Shown: piece after piece, positions 17,392-26,638 of the stretch
Numbering within the stretch: the stretch's first letter is position 1
Layout: each line of letters begins with the position of its first letter
Assembly (NCBI GenBank): GCA_963727545.1
Contig: CAVSGS010000010.1
Span: 62,001-126,000, forward strand
DNA length: 64,000 nt
Origin: Flexifilum sp963727545
GTDB lineage: Bacteria; Chloroflexota; Anaerolineae; Aggregatilineales; Phototrophicaceae
Direction of reading: 5' to 3'
Notes under the pieces: model-generated
Database searches by the model: none
What the model saw: only the letters and a program-made list of their open reading frames with translations
What the model was told of the DNA's origin: nothing
Program-made: the position numbers and the translations under genes

Positions 17392-19197
17392 TTAGCTGAC
17401 GCGCTCGGTCACGTAACACTCGATGTGATCGCCTTCTTGGAAGTCGTTGAAGTTGCTCAAGCCGATACCGCACTCGAACCCGGCGCGAACTTCGCGCACG
17501 TCGTCCTGCACGCGGCGCAGCGAGGCGACCGTCACGTTCTCAACCAGCACTTGCGATCCACGTTTGACGCGACAGCGCGAATTACGGCGGATTTCGCCCT
17601 CGCGCACCATGCACCCGGCGATCGTGCCGATGCGCGGAATGCGGAAGACCTGCCGCACTTCGGCAACGCCGACAGTACGTTCGGCATAAACCGGTTCGAG
17701 CATACCATTCAACGCCAGTTCCACGTCTTCGAGCAGCTTGTAGATCACCGAATACTTGCGAATTTCGACACTGCGCGCTTCAGCATGACGTTGTGCCGGG
17801 ATGTCTACATCCACGTTGAAGCCGATGATGATCGCGTTCGAGGCGCTTGCCAGCATCACGTCGCTTTCACTGATGTTACCGACGTCGCTCGCCAGCACGC
17901 GCACCTTGATGCCTTCAGAGTTCTGTTCCTCAAGTTGGTGCAGCGAGTCGACAATCGGCTGGAGCGACCCCTGCACGTCCACCTTGATGATCAGGTTGAG
18001 TTCTTTGGCTTCGCCCTCGCGATACTGAGCGAAGATTTCTTCCAGTGATACCGCTGCGCGTCCGGTCGGCGTGCGCGCCTCATCTGCCGCTTCCTTACGT
18101 TCGGCGACTAAGACGCGCGCGACTTTCTCATTCTTGACGCTCTCGAAGGTGTCGCCCGCCTGCGGCACGTCGTCCAACCCCATCACCGCGACCGGCATCG
18201 AGGGTCCGGCGGTCTTAACCGTCTTGCCGGTTTCGTCGTACATCGCCTTCAGCCGACCGTGACTCAGCCCGGCGATCACTTCGTCACCGGTCTTGAGGGT
18301 GCCGTTCAGCACCAGCAGCGTCGCGATCACGCCGCGATTGCGGTCAACTTCGGCTTCCAACACCACACCCGTCGGGCTGGCGTCCGGATTCGCCACGATG
18401 TCACTGTCATCCGCGACCAGCGTGATCGCTTCCAGCAGGTCGTCAATGCCTTCGTTCTGCTGCGCCGACAGCGGCACGACGAAGGTATCGCCGTCCCAGT
18501 CCTGCGGCGTCAACCCCAGTTCGCTGATCTCCTGCTTCACGCGCTCGACATTGGCGTTGCGCTTGTCGATTTTGGTGATGGCGACGATGATCGGCACGTT
18601 AGCGGCACGCGCGTGCGCCAGTGCCTCACGGGTCGTCGGCATTACGCCGTCGTCGGCGGCGACCACCAATACCGCGATATCAGCGCCTTGCGCGCCGCGC
18701 GCCCGCATCGCCGTGAATGCCTCGTGACCGGGGGTATCGAGGAAGGTGATTTGGCGTCCGTTGTGCATGACGCGGTACGCGCCGATGTGCTGAGTAATGC
18801 CGCCCGCCTCGCCTTCGGCGATGTGCGCCTTGCGAATCGTATCCAGCAGCGTAGTTTTACCGTGATCGACGTGTCCCAAGATGGTGACAATCGGGGGGCG
18901 GGTGACGAGGTCTTTAGGTTCTTCTTGCGCGTAGATTTTGCGCCACGTTTGGGCAGTTTCGGCGCGTTTCTCACGATCCGCTTTCGCGGCAACGGCGCTC
19001 GCCGACTGCGCCTCAAAGCCCATATCTTCGATCACGATCGCGGCGGTATCGTAATCAATCTGCTGGTTGATCGATGCCATGATACCATTCGCAATCAGGC
19101 GTTTCATCACCTCGATTGGGCTGGCGTCGATCAGTTCCGCGACCTCACGCACAGTGAGGAAATCGGGAACCAGTACCACTTGTTTTTCCTGTGCCAT
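17392..19197 (-). CDS. infB: translation initiation factor IF-2 (short form)
   Basis: Delivers fMet-tRNA to the 30S subunit and promotes subunit joining. A short IF2-N domain (VREVAELIDASPIEVMKRL, about residues 12-60) leads directly into the G domain: GHVDHGKTTLLD, DTPGHEAF and TKIDKRN, then domains II-IV. At 601 residues it lacks the long, repetitive N-terminal extension of many bacteria, as is common in Chloroflexota. The ATG at 19197 has a GGAGG-like site. It is third in the nusA operon, 105 nt after ylxR. Confidence 0.96.
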   Translation of the reverse strand: MAQEKQVVLVPDFLTVREVAELIDASPIEVMKRLIANGIMASINQQIDYDTAAIVIEDMGFEAQSASAVAAKADREKRAETAQTWRKIYAQEEPKDLVTRPPIVTILGHVDHGKTTLLDTIRKAHIAEGEAGGITQHIGAYRVMHNGRQITFLDTPGHEAFTAMRARGAQGADIAVLVVAADDGVMPTTREALAHARAANVPIIVAITKIDKRNANVERVKQEISELGLTPQDWDGDTFVVPLSAQQNEGIDDLLEAITLVADDSDIVANPDASPTGVVLEAEVDRNRGVIATLLVLNGTLKTGDEVIAGLSHGRLKAMYDETGKTVKTAGPSMPVAVMGLDDVPQAGDTFESVKNEKVARVLVAERKEAADEARTPTGRAAVSLEEIFAQYREGEAKELNLIIKVDVQGSLQPIVDSLHQLEEQNSEGIKVRVLASDVGNISESDVMLASASNAIIIGFNVDVDIPAQRHAEARSVEIRKYSVIYKLLEDVELALNGMLEPVYAERTVGVAEVRQVFRIPRIGTIAGCMVREGEIRRNSRCRVKRGSQVLVENVTVASLRRVQDDVREVRAGFECGIGLSNFNDFQEGDHIECYVTERVS

Positions 19198-19302
19198 CCT
19201 TGCCTCCATCCAAAGAGCGATGGATCAGGAAAAGCGGTACGCTTTACTCACCCATCGCCGACAATTTAGTTATGCTTACAGCCGTACACCATGATCGGTT
19301 AA

Positions 19303-19572
19303 TCATGGTTGTACTCTGGCGCTTCGCAGTCTGTCACGGTCGTTATCCGTCAGTGGCGTCCGCAGCGCTTTCGCCAATATGTCGGTTTTCACTGCCGTAT
19401 CCCAACAACTTTCGCGGTCACAGAGATAAGCGCCGCGCCCCGATAGCTTGCCACTAGGGTCAACCACCAATCCGTCCACCGTGCGCACCACCCGGGTGAG
19501 CGTGCGTTTGCCCGCTTTTTCCCGGCATACGATACAAGTCCGCACGGGGACGTGCTTGGGTTTGGCGCTCAT
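19303..19572 (-). CDS. ylxR: YlxR family RNA-binding protein
   Basis: 89 residues of the YlxR (DUF448) family, small basic RNA-binding proteins encoded between nusA and infB in many bacteria; one homologue (RnpM) modulates RNase P. It shows VRTCIVCRE near the N-terminus and SGRGAYLCDRESCWD, the family signature. It starts 3 nt after the nusA stop, so translation is probably coupled. Confidence 0.92.
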   Translation of the reverse strand: MSAKPKHVPVRTCIVCREKAGKRTLTRVVRTVDGLVVDPSGKLSGRGAYLCDRESCWDTAVKTDILAKALRTPLTDNDRDRLRSARVQP

Positions 19573-19575
19573 CGA

Positions 19576-21408
19576 CTACTCGTCCCAGTTGTTCCAATTG
19601 TCGCCCCGCCCGCGATTCCCTTTCCGCTGGCGCTTGACGACCATCGAACCGGTCTTCTCGTCAAAGACGAGTTGACGGCTCTTCTTCTTCTTGCCCTTGC
19701 CGCCCTTTGATTCTTGGTCGAGCAGGTCGGGGTCTGCTTCTTCGACGAAGATTTCCTCACGCGGACGCTTCTCGCGCCGCACGGTTTCCGCCTCGCGTTC
19801 CTTGATTTCAGCTTCCGTCTCCAGCGGCATACCCGGCACTTCCGGTACTGCCGCATCCGCTTCGACGGCTGCCTCCGCTTCCGGTTCGGCTTCGACCGGT
19901 GGCGGCTCGTATTCAGGGATCGCTACTTTGTCGAGGGCTTCCTGTAACTGCGCAAAAGCATCGGCTGGCAAATCGCTCAGCGCCCGCCGCACTCGACCTT
20001 CGTCGATCAAGAACCGGAGCAGGATTTCGCCCACGTTGTCGAAGCCTTGCAGCGCCTCGACGTAGCCTTCCGGCAGGTCGAGCGCCGTCACCGGAAGCTG
20101 GAAAGCCCCCTGCGGCAGCGTCGATTTCACCGCTTCGATTTCCGCGAGCCGTGCCTGCCGCGCGGCATCGCGCGCTGACATCACCCGCTTCTGCATCATG
20201 TCGGCGAACTTCGCCAGCACGTTGTATTCTTCCGGCATCACCGCGCGGTTCGCCGCCCGCTTCTCGATGATCCGCTGCACATCCTCGACCAGCGCAGGCT
20301 GCTGTGCCTTGAGCACGCGCAGCGCCGGCGAGTCGATGTTGGCGAGACCTTCTTGCACCGCTTCGGTCACGCTCTTAATGTCGATGCGCCAACCCGTCAG
20401 CTTAGCGGCGAGCCGGGCATTCTGCCCTTCTCGACCGATTGCCAGCGATAGCTGATCGTCGGGCACAATCACGACGGCGGTACGCCCCACGTCAGGATCG
20501 TCTTCGAGGTAAACCCCGCTCACCCGCGCCGGACTCAGCGCCTTGGCGATGAAGATTTCCTGATTGGGATTCCACTCGATAACGTCAATTTTCTCCTCGT
20601 GGAGTTCCTTGACGATATTCTGAATGCGGATACCGCGCATCCCAACGCACGCGCCGACCGGGTCGATGCCCTCTTGCAGCGCCGCGACGGCGACTTTCGA
20701 GCGATACCCGGCTTCCCGCGCGATGTTCTTGATCTCGACCTGCCCGTTGTAGATTTCCGGGACTTCGTATTCAAGCAGGCGACGCAGCATGTTGCGATGG
20801 CTGCGGCTGGCGACGATCTGCGGACCCCGGTTGGTCTTCTTCACTTCGAGCACGTAAGCACGCAGTTTTTCGTGCGGCTTGTACTTCTCGCCGGGGATTT
20901 GCTGGGCGCGCGGCAGAATCGCCTCGGCGCGTCCCAAACCGAGCGTCACCATGTTCGAGTTGACGCTCTGGACAGTTCCGTGCACGAGGTCGCCCTCGCG
21001 CTCGATGAACTCCTCATACAGTGAATTACGCTCTGCCTCGCGGATTTTCTGCAGAATAACTTGCTTCGCAGTCTGCGCGGCAATCCGCCCGAATTTCTTA
21101 GTCGTGCCTTCCGCCTGAACCATCACCATATCGCCATAGTTCGCTTCAGGGTTGAAGTAGCGGGCTTTTTCCAGTTCGACTTCGGTTCGGTTATCCTGAA
21201 CCTCATCGACCACTTCTTTTTCGACGAAGATGCGTGGACGTCCAGACACCGGGTCGAGGTTCGCCTCGACGCGCTGTGACGATCCGATTCCGGCATCGCG
21301 CCGATAAGCGGAAACCAGCGCGGTGCTCAGGGCTTCGAGAACAGTCTCCTGAGGCAGCGCGCGCAACTCCATAATTTCGTTGAAGGCAACTTCAAACTCA
21401 CTTTTCAT
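19576..21408 (-). CDS. nusA: transcription termination/antitermination factor NusA, extended C-terminus
   Basis: Binds RNA polymerase and nascent RNA to control pausing, termination and antitermination. N-terminal polymerase-binding domain (about 1-125), S1 domain (GDLVHGTVQSVNSN, about 135-200), KH1 and KH2 (GACVGMRGIRIQNI; AIGREGQNARLAAK) follow in order. After the KH domains come a helical segment, a short helix-hairpin-like part (about 430-500), an acidic Glu/Ala/Pro tail and a very basic Lys/Arg/Asn end. At 610 residues it is far longer than the ~350-residue NusA core. First gene of the operon; promoter and leader hairpins lie upstream. rimP, the usual upstream neighbour, is absent. Confidence 0.95.
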   Translation of the reverse strand: MKSEFEVAFNEIMELRALPQETVLEALSTALVSAYRRDAGIGSSQRVEANLDPVSGRPRIFVEKEVVDEVQDNRTEVELEKARYFNPEANYGDMVMVQAEGTTKKFGRIAAQTAKQVILQKIREAERNSLYEEFIEREGDLVHGTVQSVNSNMVTLGLGRAEAILPRAQQIPGEKYKPHEKLRAYVLEVKKTNRGPQIVASRSHRNMLRRLLEYEVPEIYNGQVEIKNIAREAGYRSKVAVAALQEGIDPVGACVGMRGIRIQNIVKELHEEKIDVIEWNPNQEIFIAKALSPARVSGVYLEDDPDVGRTAVVIVPDDQLSLAIGREGQNARLAAKLTGWRIDIKSVTEAVQEGLANIDSPALRVLKAQQPALVEDVQRIIEKRAANRAVMPEEYNVLAKFADMMQKRVMSARDAARQARLAEIEAVKSTLPQGAFQLPVTALDLPEGYVEALQGFDNVGEILLRFLIDEGRVRRALSDLPADAFAQLQEALDKVAIPEYEPPPVEAEPEAEAAVEADAAVPEVPGMPLETEAEIKEREAETVRREKRPREEIFVEEADPDLLDQESKGGKGKKKKSRQLVFDEKTGSMVVKRQRKGNRGRGDNWNNWDE

Positions 21409-21464
21409 ACTGCTTGGTCTTAACTCCCGTAAAGACTTTGGGGATTACCGCGGCGGATTTAAAC

Positions 21465-21530
21465 AACGACCGTCTGTAAAGCCGGTCGTCAAGTCGAACT
21501 GAGACATAAAAAGTGGGCATCACCCACTTT
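21465..21530 (-). promoter_or_regulatory. nusA leader with two hairpins, one terminator-like (putative attenuator)
   Basis: Minus-strand leader of nusA. Hairpin 1: AAAGTGGG/CCCACTTT (21523-21530 with 21510-21517), 5-nt loop, followed on the RNA by a run of U residues, so it is terminator-like. Hairpin 2: ACGACCG/CGGTCGT (21466-21472 with 21483-21489). A GTGGG-loop-CCCAC-U hairpin at this place resembles the leader found before rimP-nusA operons in many bacteria; autoregulation by NusA is inferred. Confidence 0.6.
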
Positions 21531-21541
21531 CATACGTGCCC

Positions 21542-21570
21542 ATTTTACCACAGTCTATAAGGGCTGACAA
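21542..21570 (-). promoter_or_regulatory. sigma70-type promoter of the nusA operon
   Basis: Minus strand: TTGTCA (21570-21565), 17-nt spacer, TAAAAT (21547-21542). Transcription would begin near 21535, directly before the terminator-like leader hairpin. Confidence 0.75.
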
Positions 21571-21655
21571 GCGCGACGGTCGGCGGACATTTTCGCTCAC
21601 CCGCGCCTCATCTCAGCCCCTATACCGGCATCGTTTCTAGGCAGACGCAGAGCTA

Positions 21656-21679
21656 AGGGGCGCATCGGCGTGCGCCCCT
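21656..21679. repeat. palindromic GTAGGGGC...GCCCCTAC repeat (copy 4)
   Basis: A perfect 9-bp stem AGGGGCGCA / TGCGCCCCT with a 6-nt loop, 10 nt past the stop of the Agl23-NHL gene, at the end of the long minus-strand glycan operon and upstream of the nusA promoter. Confidence 0.8.
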
Positions 21680-21688
21680 CAATTCACG

Positions 21689-23959
21689 CTACCCAACGGC
21701 TTCGATCGTCGCCTCCGGCGTGACCTCTGGCGTTACTTCGAACTGATCCTGTGGGATCACCTCACCGGACAAATCTTCCTGCGTATCCGGCATCACCGCG
21801 TTGGCGAACGGCGCAAACTTGAGCACGCGCCCCGCCGCCGAGTCGACGACGTAGACGTTACCGTCCGCGTCGGTGGCGATTCCGCCGACCGTTTGGAACT
21901 GGCTCGCGTCGGTGACCGTATCCGCTGGCTGCCCGAATGACCCAACACAGTTGCCCGCCAAGTCGAAGACCAGCACGCGCCCCGCGTCGGGGTCGGTCAC
22001 GTAGAGCAGGTTGCGCGCCTGATCGATTGCCAGATACGGGCGGTTGCCGAGGTCTTCGTACCACCCGCGCACCGGGAAGGTGAACAGCGGCGTTCCGGTC
22101 AGGTCGAACACGGAGATGCGCCGGTTCCACGTATCGGCGACGTACAAGCGGTTGTTGTCGTTGTCGATGGCTAAGCCGCTCGGCTCGTCCAACTGCCCCA
22201 AGTCGCTCCCTGCGGAACCGATGTCGTAGAGGAACTGTCCATTGGCATCGTAGACGCGCACGCGCTTGTTGCCCGTGTCGGCGACGTAGACGTGCCCCTG
22301 CTGATCGACCGCTACGTCGCGCGGACCCCAGAAGCCATCGACCGGATCGGTCTGCGCTTCCGCGCCCGCTTGATTCGCCTGTCCCCAGCGGGTGATCAGG
22401 CTGCCATCCGGCGCAAATTCGCGGATGAGGTAATTCCACGTATCGGCGACGTAGACATTGCCGTTCGGGGCGACCGCGACTCCGTTCGGACGGTTCAGCG
22501 GCTCGACGAAATCACCGTTGCCGCCCTGTATCGTCGTGATCAAGTTGCCGTCCTTGTCGAAGACCGTGAGCCGATTGTTGAACTCCTCGGCGACATAGAC
22601 CCGGTTGTTGGCATCGTCCACACTGATATCCAGCGGGTGATTCATTGGGGCAGCCGTGCCGGGATTGAAAACCGTTTCGGCGTAATTCTGCTGCCAGTTT
22701 GCCGTGCAGATGTTCGCCGTCTGATTCTCCAGCGGATTCATGACCGTCCCCTCGCCGACGCCCAAGTTCCAGACCTGCGCGGCGACGTCTTTGCGGACGT
22801 ACAGATAGAACCGCTCGGCGACGGGCCAGTGATCGAGGCTGTAGTCCCGGTTGGTTGCCTGCCCGTAAACGGTGTAATCCCGGTTCCACCAGATGTTGAA
22901 CATGCCTTCCCGAATTTGTGCCGCCTCGGTATTTGACGGCGAGAAATCGAGCGTGTTCAGCACTCGCTGCGCGCTCAGGTAGAAGTATTCCTGATCGGGC
23001 CACCACATGCGGATGTACTCGAAACGATAGTAATTATCTTCCAGCAGCGGCTGCACGCGCGCGTCGATATCGTCACTAGAGTAGACCATCACCGCGTTAT
23101 TGACCGCCCCCGGCGATGGATTATTCGCGAAAAAGGTCGCATTGGTCAAGTGACGGAAATACCACGTCACGGGCCACGCATTACCACCCCATGCGAACTT
23201 GATGTTCATGCCGTCGGTCGTCCGGCGGCTCACGTCCTCGATCTGCTGCATCATCAGCTTGATCCCCGGCGCGGCGTGAGCGTAAACCAGATACTCATTG
23301 GCGTAGTCGTAGTTGATGAACGATGCCATCCATGCCGTGCGGAAGGTCAGCAGTGCCAGCACCATGAACGCCGCCACGCCGATCATCCGGCGTAGATTGA
23401 CCCAGCCGGTATTCAGCGCGACCCGCACGATCAGATAGCCGACAAAGACCACGACCCCGACCACCGCCAGCCACTTATAGAAATCGGCAAGCTGCTGACG
23501 TTCCAGTCCGGCGAACGGCGACGTGCCCACCAGCAGCGGCGCGATCGCTTGGAACAGCGCAACGCCGAACAGCGGCAGCAAGATGAGGTACAGCCAGCCG
23601 CGCCGCCGGAAAATCGCCCAATCGACGTGACTGATCACGCGCCCGAAGTACCACCCGGTCAGCAGGATGAAGGGGACGGTCAAGTGCGTGCCGAGCCACG
23701 GCATTTTCTCGCCCGCCAGCGTGTAGGCGACGAAGTTGAACACGCCCCACCACGCCACAAACAGCAGGAACGGCAGCCGGTTCAGCCAACCGGGGTCAGA
23801 TGAGGTGACGACGCGCGTTTCCTCGACCACTGCCACCGGTTCCAGCGATCCGTCCGCTTCGACCTCGAACAGGTCCAGTTCGGTCAGTTCAGCTTCAGTC
23901 GTTTTGCGGGGCGCGATCTGCTTGCGCCAGAACAGCACCAACCCGGCGAGCATCGCCAA
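21689..23959 (-). CDS. Agl23-type membrane protein, C-terminal fragment with NHL beta-propeller (frameshifted)
   Basis: C-terminal part of the gene that begins at 25544. It opens in the middle of a membrane helix (AMLAGLVLFW), adds several more helices to about residue 200, an extracytoplasmic region, and then at least five or six NHL repeats (about residues 440-735: patterns such as PNGVAVAPNGNVYVADTWN and PSGLAIDNDNNRLYVADTWN). These should form an external beta-propeller. A Thr/Pro/Glu tail closes it. Removing one G near 23953-23955 joins it to the upstream frame as one ~1,285-residue protein. NHL propellers bind sugars, RNA or proteins; the ligand here is unknown. Confidence 0.8.
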   Translation of the reverse strand: MAMLAGLVLFWRKQIAPRKTTEAELTELDLFEVEADGSLEPVAVVEETRVVTSSDPGWLNRLPFLLFVAWWGVFNFVAYTLAGEKMPWLGTHLTVPFILLTGWYFGRVISHVDWAIFRRRGWLYLILLPLFGVALFQAIAPLLVGTSPFAGLERQQLADFYKWLAVVGVVVFVGYLIVRVALNTGWVNLRRMIGVAAFMVLALLTFRTAWMASFINYDYANEYLVYAHAAPGIKLMMQQIEDVSRRTTDGMNIKFAWGGNAWPVTWYFRHLTNATFFANNPSPGAVNNAVMVYSSDDIDARVQPLLEDNYYRFEYIRMWWPDQEYFYLSAQRVLNTLDFSPSNTEAAQIREGMFNIWWNRDYTVYGQATNRDYSLDHWPVAERFYLYVRKDVAAQVWNLGVGEGTVMNPLENQTANICTANWQQNYAETVFNPGTAAPMNHPLDISVDDANNRVYVAEEFNNRLTVFDKDGNLITTIQGGNGDFVEPLNRPNGVAVAPNGNVYVADTWNYLIREFAPDGSLITRWGQANQAGAEAQTDPVDGFWGPRDVAVDQQGHVYVADTGNKRVRVYDANGQFLYDIGSAGSDLGQLDEPSGLAIDNDNNRLYVADTWNRRISVFDLTGTPLFTFPVRGWYEDLGNRPYLAIDQARNLLYVTDPDAGRVLVFDLAGNCVGSFGQPADTVTDASQFQTVGGIATDADGNVYVVDSAAGRVLKFAPFANAVMPDTQEDLSGEVIPQDQFEVTPEVTPEATIEAVG

Positions 23960-25544
23960 GAACGATGCCGATCACCGGCAGATATTCGTAGACCGGCATG
24001 ATCACCAGCGCGTAGTAGTAACGCGGCTGGCTGCCCCGCTGGACGCCCTGCTGTTCCAGCCAGTAGCCGAGGCTGCCGATCATCCCGGTCGCCAAGCCGT
24101 TCGGGTTGGTGAACATGGTCGTGAAGAAGAAGGCGTAAGGGATGTAAAAGACCAGCGCGCAGACGATCCAGCGCTTCCAGTTCCAGACCAGCCCGGCAAC
24201 CACCGACAGCGCGATAAACGGGATCACCGCCGCGACCGCCCGCGCAATGCCTTCACTGGTATAGTCGGTCGGGCTAGCGCCGGTCGCCTTGATCACGAAG
24301 GCGGTCGCCCACGGCAGGATCAACGTCACGATCACGACGATCAGGTCGAGTTCGGGGAAGCGATACAACCGCTGCCACCACCCGCGCAGCTTGGAGACGA
24401 TCAGCACAATGATCGCCACCACGGAGAACAGCCACGCCGCGATGATCGGCAGGTTGCTGATCACCGCCGCGACCTCTGCCCCATCCGCGCTGTCCGGCTT
24501 CGGCAGTTGAGTGATCTCCTCCAGCACGATCAGCGCAAGGCAGACGACCAGCGCCAGCAGCAGCATAATGACAATTTCGCGCACGCGCAGCCGTCCGCCG
24601 TGCCGCGTCGCCCAGATCGCCGTGCCGAAGGTCAGCGCGATGAAGGCGGTGATCACCATCAGCGTCCAACTGAGGAACACCGTGAACTCGAAGCCCAACG
24701 GCTGCCCGCTGAATAAGCCTTGGATCTGCTCGCCAAGGTAGAGCATTCGCGCGTCGAGCGTTGACGCATTCGACAGCGCGATACTGAAGACCATGTACAT
24801 CGCCAGCGCTGCCAGCGCGCCGGTCAGCACCGTCACGATCAGGAATGAGAACAGGCGGCGACTCGGCTGACGCCGCCACGCTTGAAACAACCGGATCAGC
24901 CAATATCCACCGATGAAGGTGCCGAAGATCGCAATGTAGATGAACGCCGTCTCTTTCGAGCCGAGATTCCACAGCATCATCCCGGCGACCAAGTAGAGCC
25001 AGCGCGCTCGACGGCGCAGATGCGGCGGACCATCCAAATACATGAAGATGCCGTAAGCCATCAGCACCGCCGACAGGATCGACGGCGTATCGTGGCGAAT
25101 GTAACGCTCGTAGTACATCAGCAGCGGCGACGCCAGCAGCATGATCGACGCCAGCAGCGCGCCCCACCGACCGATCCAGCGCTTGAACAGCACCGGGGTC
25201 ATCGTCAGGACGACGCCGAGGATCGCCGGGTAGAGCCGCGAGGTGAAATCCGTATCCCCGAACAGCGAGTAGAACAGCGCCGTAAAGTGGAATAGGATCG
25301 GTCCGTGCATCAGCGGCGAATGTTGGAAATCACCGACCGTCGCCAGCCGCCACGAGTAATAGGTGTGCAAGCTCTCGTCGTGGCTCATGACGCGCACGCC
25401 CAAATCAGCAAAGCGGGTGATCAGGGCGAGGACGAAGATCGCGAGGTAAGCGACGAGCTCCCAATTCACCGTATAAGCGCGCGCCAGCCAGCGGTTGAGC
25501 GCGTCCGGCTGCTCAGAGGATTGGTCAAAGGTGCGAGTAACCAT
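23895..25544 (-). CDS. Agl23/TIGR03663-type membrane protein, N-terminal fragment (frameshifted)
   Basis: A multi-pass GT-C-like protein related to the 'flippase activity-associated protein Agl23' (TIGR03663) family shared by haloarchaea and Chloroflexota. The first helix is followed by MSHDESLHTYYSW, the acidic first-loop motif of GT39-like enzymes; about ten more hydrophobic helices follow. The frame breaks near 23954 (LPVIGIVL then out of frame), and one extra G explains the break. ATG 25544 has AAGGA 5 nt upstream and lies 9 nt after the anti-sigma stop, so it is the third gene of the sigma/anti-sigma unit. A role in surface glycan transfer is inferred. Confidence 0.8.
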   Translation of the reverse strand: MVTRTFDQSSEQPDALNRWLARAYTVNWELVAYLAIFVLALITRFADLGVRVMSHDESLHTYYSWRLATVGDFQHSPLMHGPILFHFTALFYSLFGDTDFTSRLYPAILGVVLTMTPVLFKRWIGRWGALLASIMLLASPLLMYYERYIRHDTPSILSAVLMAYGIFMYLDGPPHLRRRARWLYLVAGMMLWNLGSKETAFIYIAIFGTFIGGYWLIRLFQAWRRQPSRRLFSFLIVTVLTGALAALAMYMVFSIALSNASTLDARMLYLGEQIQGLFSGQPLGFEFTVFLSWTLMVITAFIALTFGTAIWATRHGGRLRVREIVIMLLLALVVCLALIVLEEITQLPKPDSADGAEVAAVISNLPIIAAWLFSVVAIIVLIVSKLRGWWQRLYRFPELDLIVVIVTLILPWATAFVIKATGASPTDYTSEGIARAVAAVIPFIALSVVAGLVWNWKRWIVCALVFYIPYAFFFTTMFTNPNGLATGMIGSLGYWLEQQGVQRGSQPRYYYALVIMPVYEYLPVIGIVLGDARRVGAVLAQADRAPQND

Positions 25545-25553
25545 AAGCGTCCT

Positions 25554-26057
25554 TTATGGAGTATCGGTCGCGCCAAAATAAGGCGCGTAATTGGGCTGAA
25601 GCGTCGCGGTGAGCGTGACGGACTCGGCGGGCAGCGCGGCGACCGCCGTTCCCTGCGGCAGCGATTGATCGGGCGTGGGCGGCGTCGGCACGTTAAACGT
25701 CTGTCCGCGCGTCGAGAGCGGCAGCAGCAGCGCGACGACCAGCAGCAGCACCGCGATGCTGTAGCGGGCGTAACCGACGCCCAGCCGCTGCATCGACCGT
25801 GCCGGCGGGGTCGGCTGCGCGACTTGCGCCAGCACCGCCGCGCGCATCGCGTCAAACGGTGGGCTTTCGCCTCGCTCGCCAATGCGCGGGATGCTCGCAC
25901 TCAGTTCGCGCACCAACTGTCGCTGCTCCATGCAAACGACGTAGCATTCGTCGCATTCGTTCAGGTGGTGCGAAACCCACGCCCGCTGTTTGGGCGTCAG
26001 TTCACGCTGGATGTAGCCGGGCAGCAGCGCCCGGCAGTGTCGACATGTGAAGCTCAT
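25554..26057 (-). CDS. zinc-finger anti-sigma factor
   Basis: 167 residues. The N-terminus has paired Cys residues (CRHC) and the ZAS signature HHLNECDECY (His-x3-Cys-x2-Cys); a single membrane helix follows at about residues 97-113 (IAVLLLVVALLLPL), then an outside Thr/Pro-rich tail. This fits a membrane anti-sigma factor that holds its ECF sigma until a surface signal arrives. It starts 2 nt after the sigma gene's stop and is followed at once by the Agl23-NHL gene, hinting that surface glycan state may be the signal (inference). Confidence 0.88.
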   Translation of the reverse strand: MSFTCRHCRALLPGYIQRELTPKQRAWVSHHLNECDECYVVCMEQRQLVRELSASIPRIGERGESPPFDAMRAAVLAQVAQPTPPARSMQRLGVGYARYSIAVLLLVVALLLPLSTRGQTFNVPTPPTPDQSLPQGTAVAALPAESVTLTATLQPNYAPYFGATDTP

Positions 26058-26059
26058 CG

Positions 26060-26638
26060 CTAGATACTCGCTAATTCTTCCAACAAACCTTGACCCTGTA
26101 ACACCCCGCGCAGCGTCTCGTGAGCGAGGCGCACGCGGCTTTCAGCCGTCTTTTGGGGGCAGCCCATCACCTCGGCGATCTCGCGGTAGGTCAGCCCGTG
26201 ACCGTAACGCAGCACAACCGCTTCGCGCAGGCGCGGCGTCAGCGACTTCAGCGCTTGCTCGACCGCCGCTTGCGCCGTCTGCTGAGCGAAAGCAGGTTCC
26301 GGCATCTCCGTTTTCGGGGCGGGCAGCGCGATCTGCAGCAGTTGCGAGAGGTCGATCAGCACCGGGCGCGCCCGCCGGTAAAGATTGCGGCAGCGGCAGA
26401 TGGCGATCGTGTACAGCCACGTCTTGAACGACGCCCGCCCCGCATCGAAGCGGTGCAAATTCTTGAAGGCGTAGACGAATGCCTCCTGCGTCACGTCCTC
26501 GGCGTCCTCGCGGTTGAGCAGCAGGCTGTAACACAGCCGGTAGATGCCCGCCGCGAATTGATCGTAGAGCGCCGCGTAGCCGGATTGATCACCCCGCAGG
26601 CAGCGCGCAATGATCGCGTCGAGATCGCTCTGAGTCAT
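26060..26638 (-). CDS. ECF-type RNA polymerase sigma factor
   Basis: A sigma-70 family member with region 2 (YRLCYSLLLNREDAEDVTQEAF, core binding and -10 recognition, within residues ~30-95) and region 4 (LTPRLREAVVLRYGHGLTYREIAEVMGCP, a helix-turn-helix near the C-terminus); no region 1 or 3, as in ECF sigmas. I chose ATG 26638 (MTQSDLDA) with AAGGGAAGG upstream over an ATG 27 codons earlier. About 192 residues. It is paired with the anti-sigma gene 2 nt downstream and sits inside the glycan operon after a 163-nt gap that may hold its own promoter. Confidence 0.92.
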   Translation of the reverse strand: MTQSDLDAIIARCLRGDQSGYAALYDQFAAGIYRLCYSLLLNREDAEDVTQEAFVYAFKNLHRFDAGRASFKTWLYTIAICRCRNLYRRARPVLIDLSQLLQIALPAPKTEMPEPAFAQQTAQAAVEQALKSLTPRLREAVVLRYGHGLTYREIAEVMGCPQKTAESRVRLAHETLRGVLQGQGLLEELASI

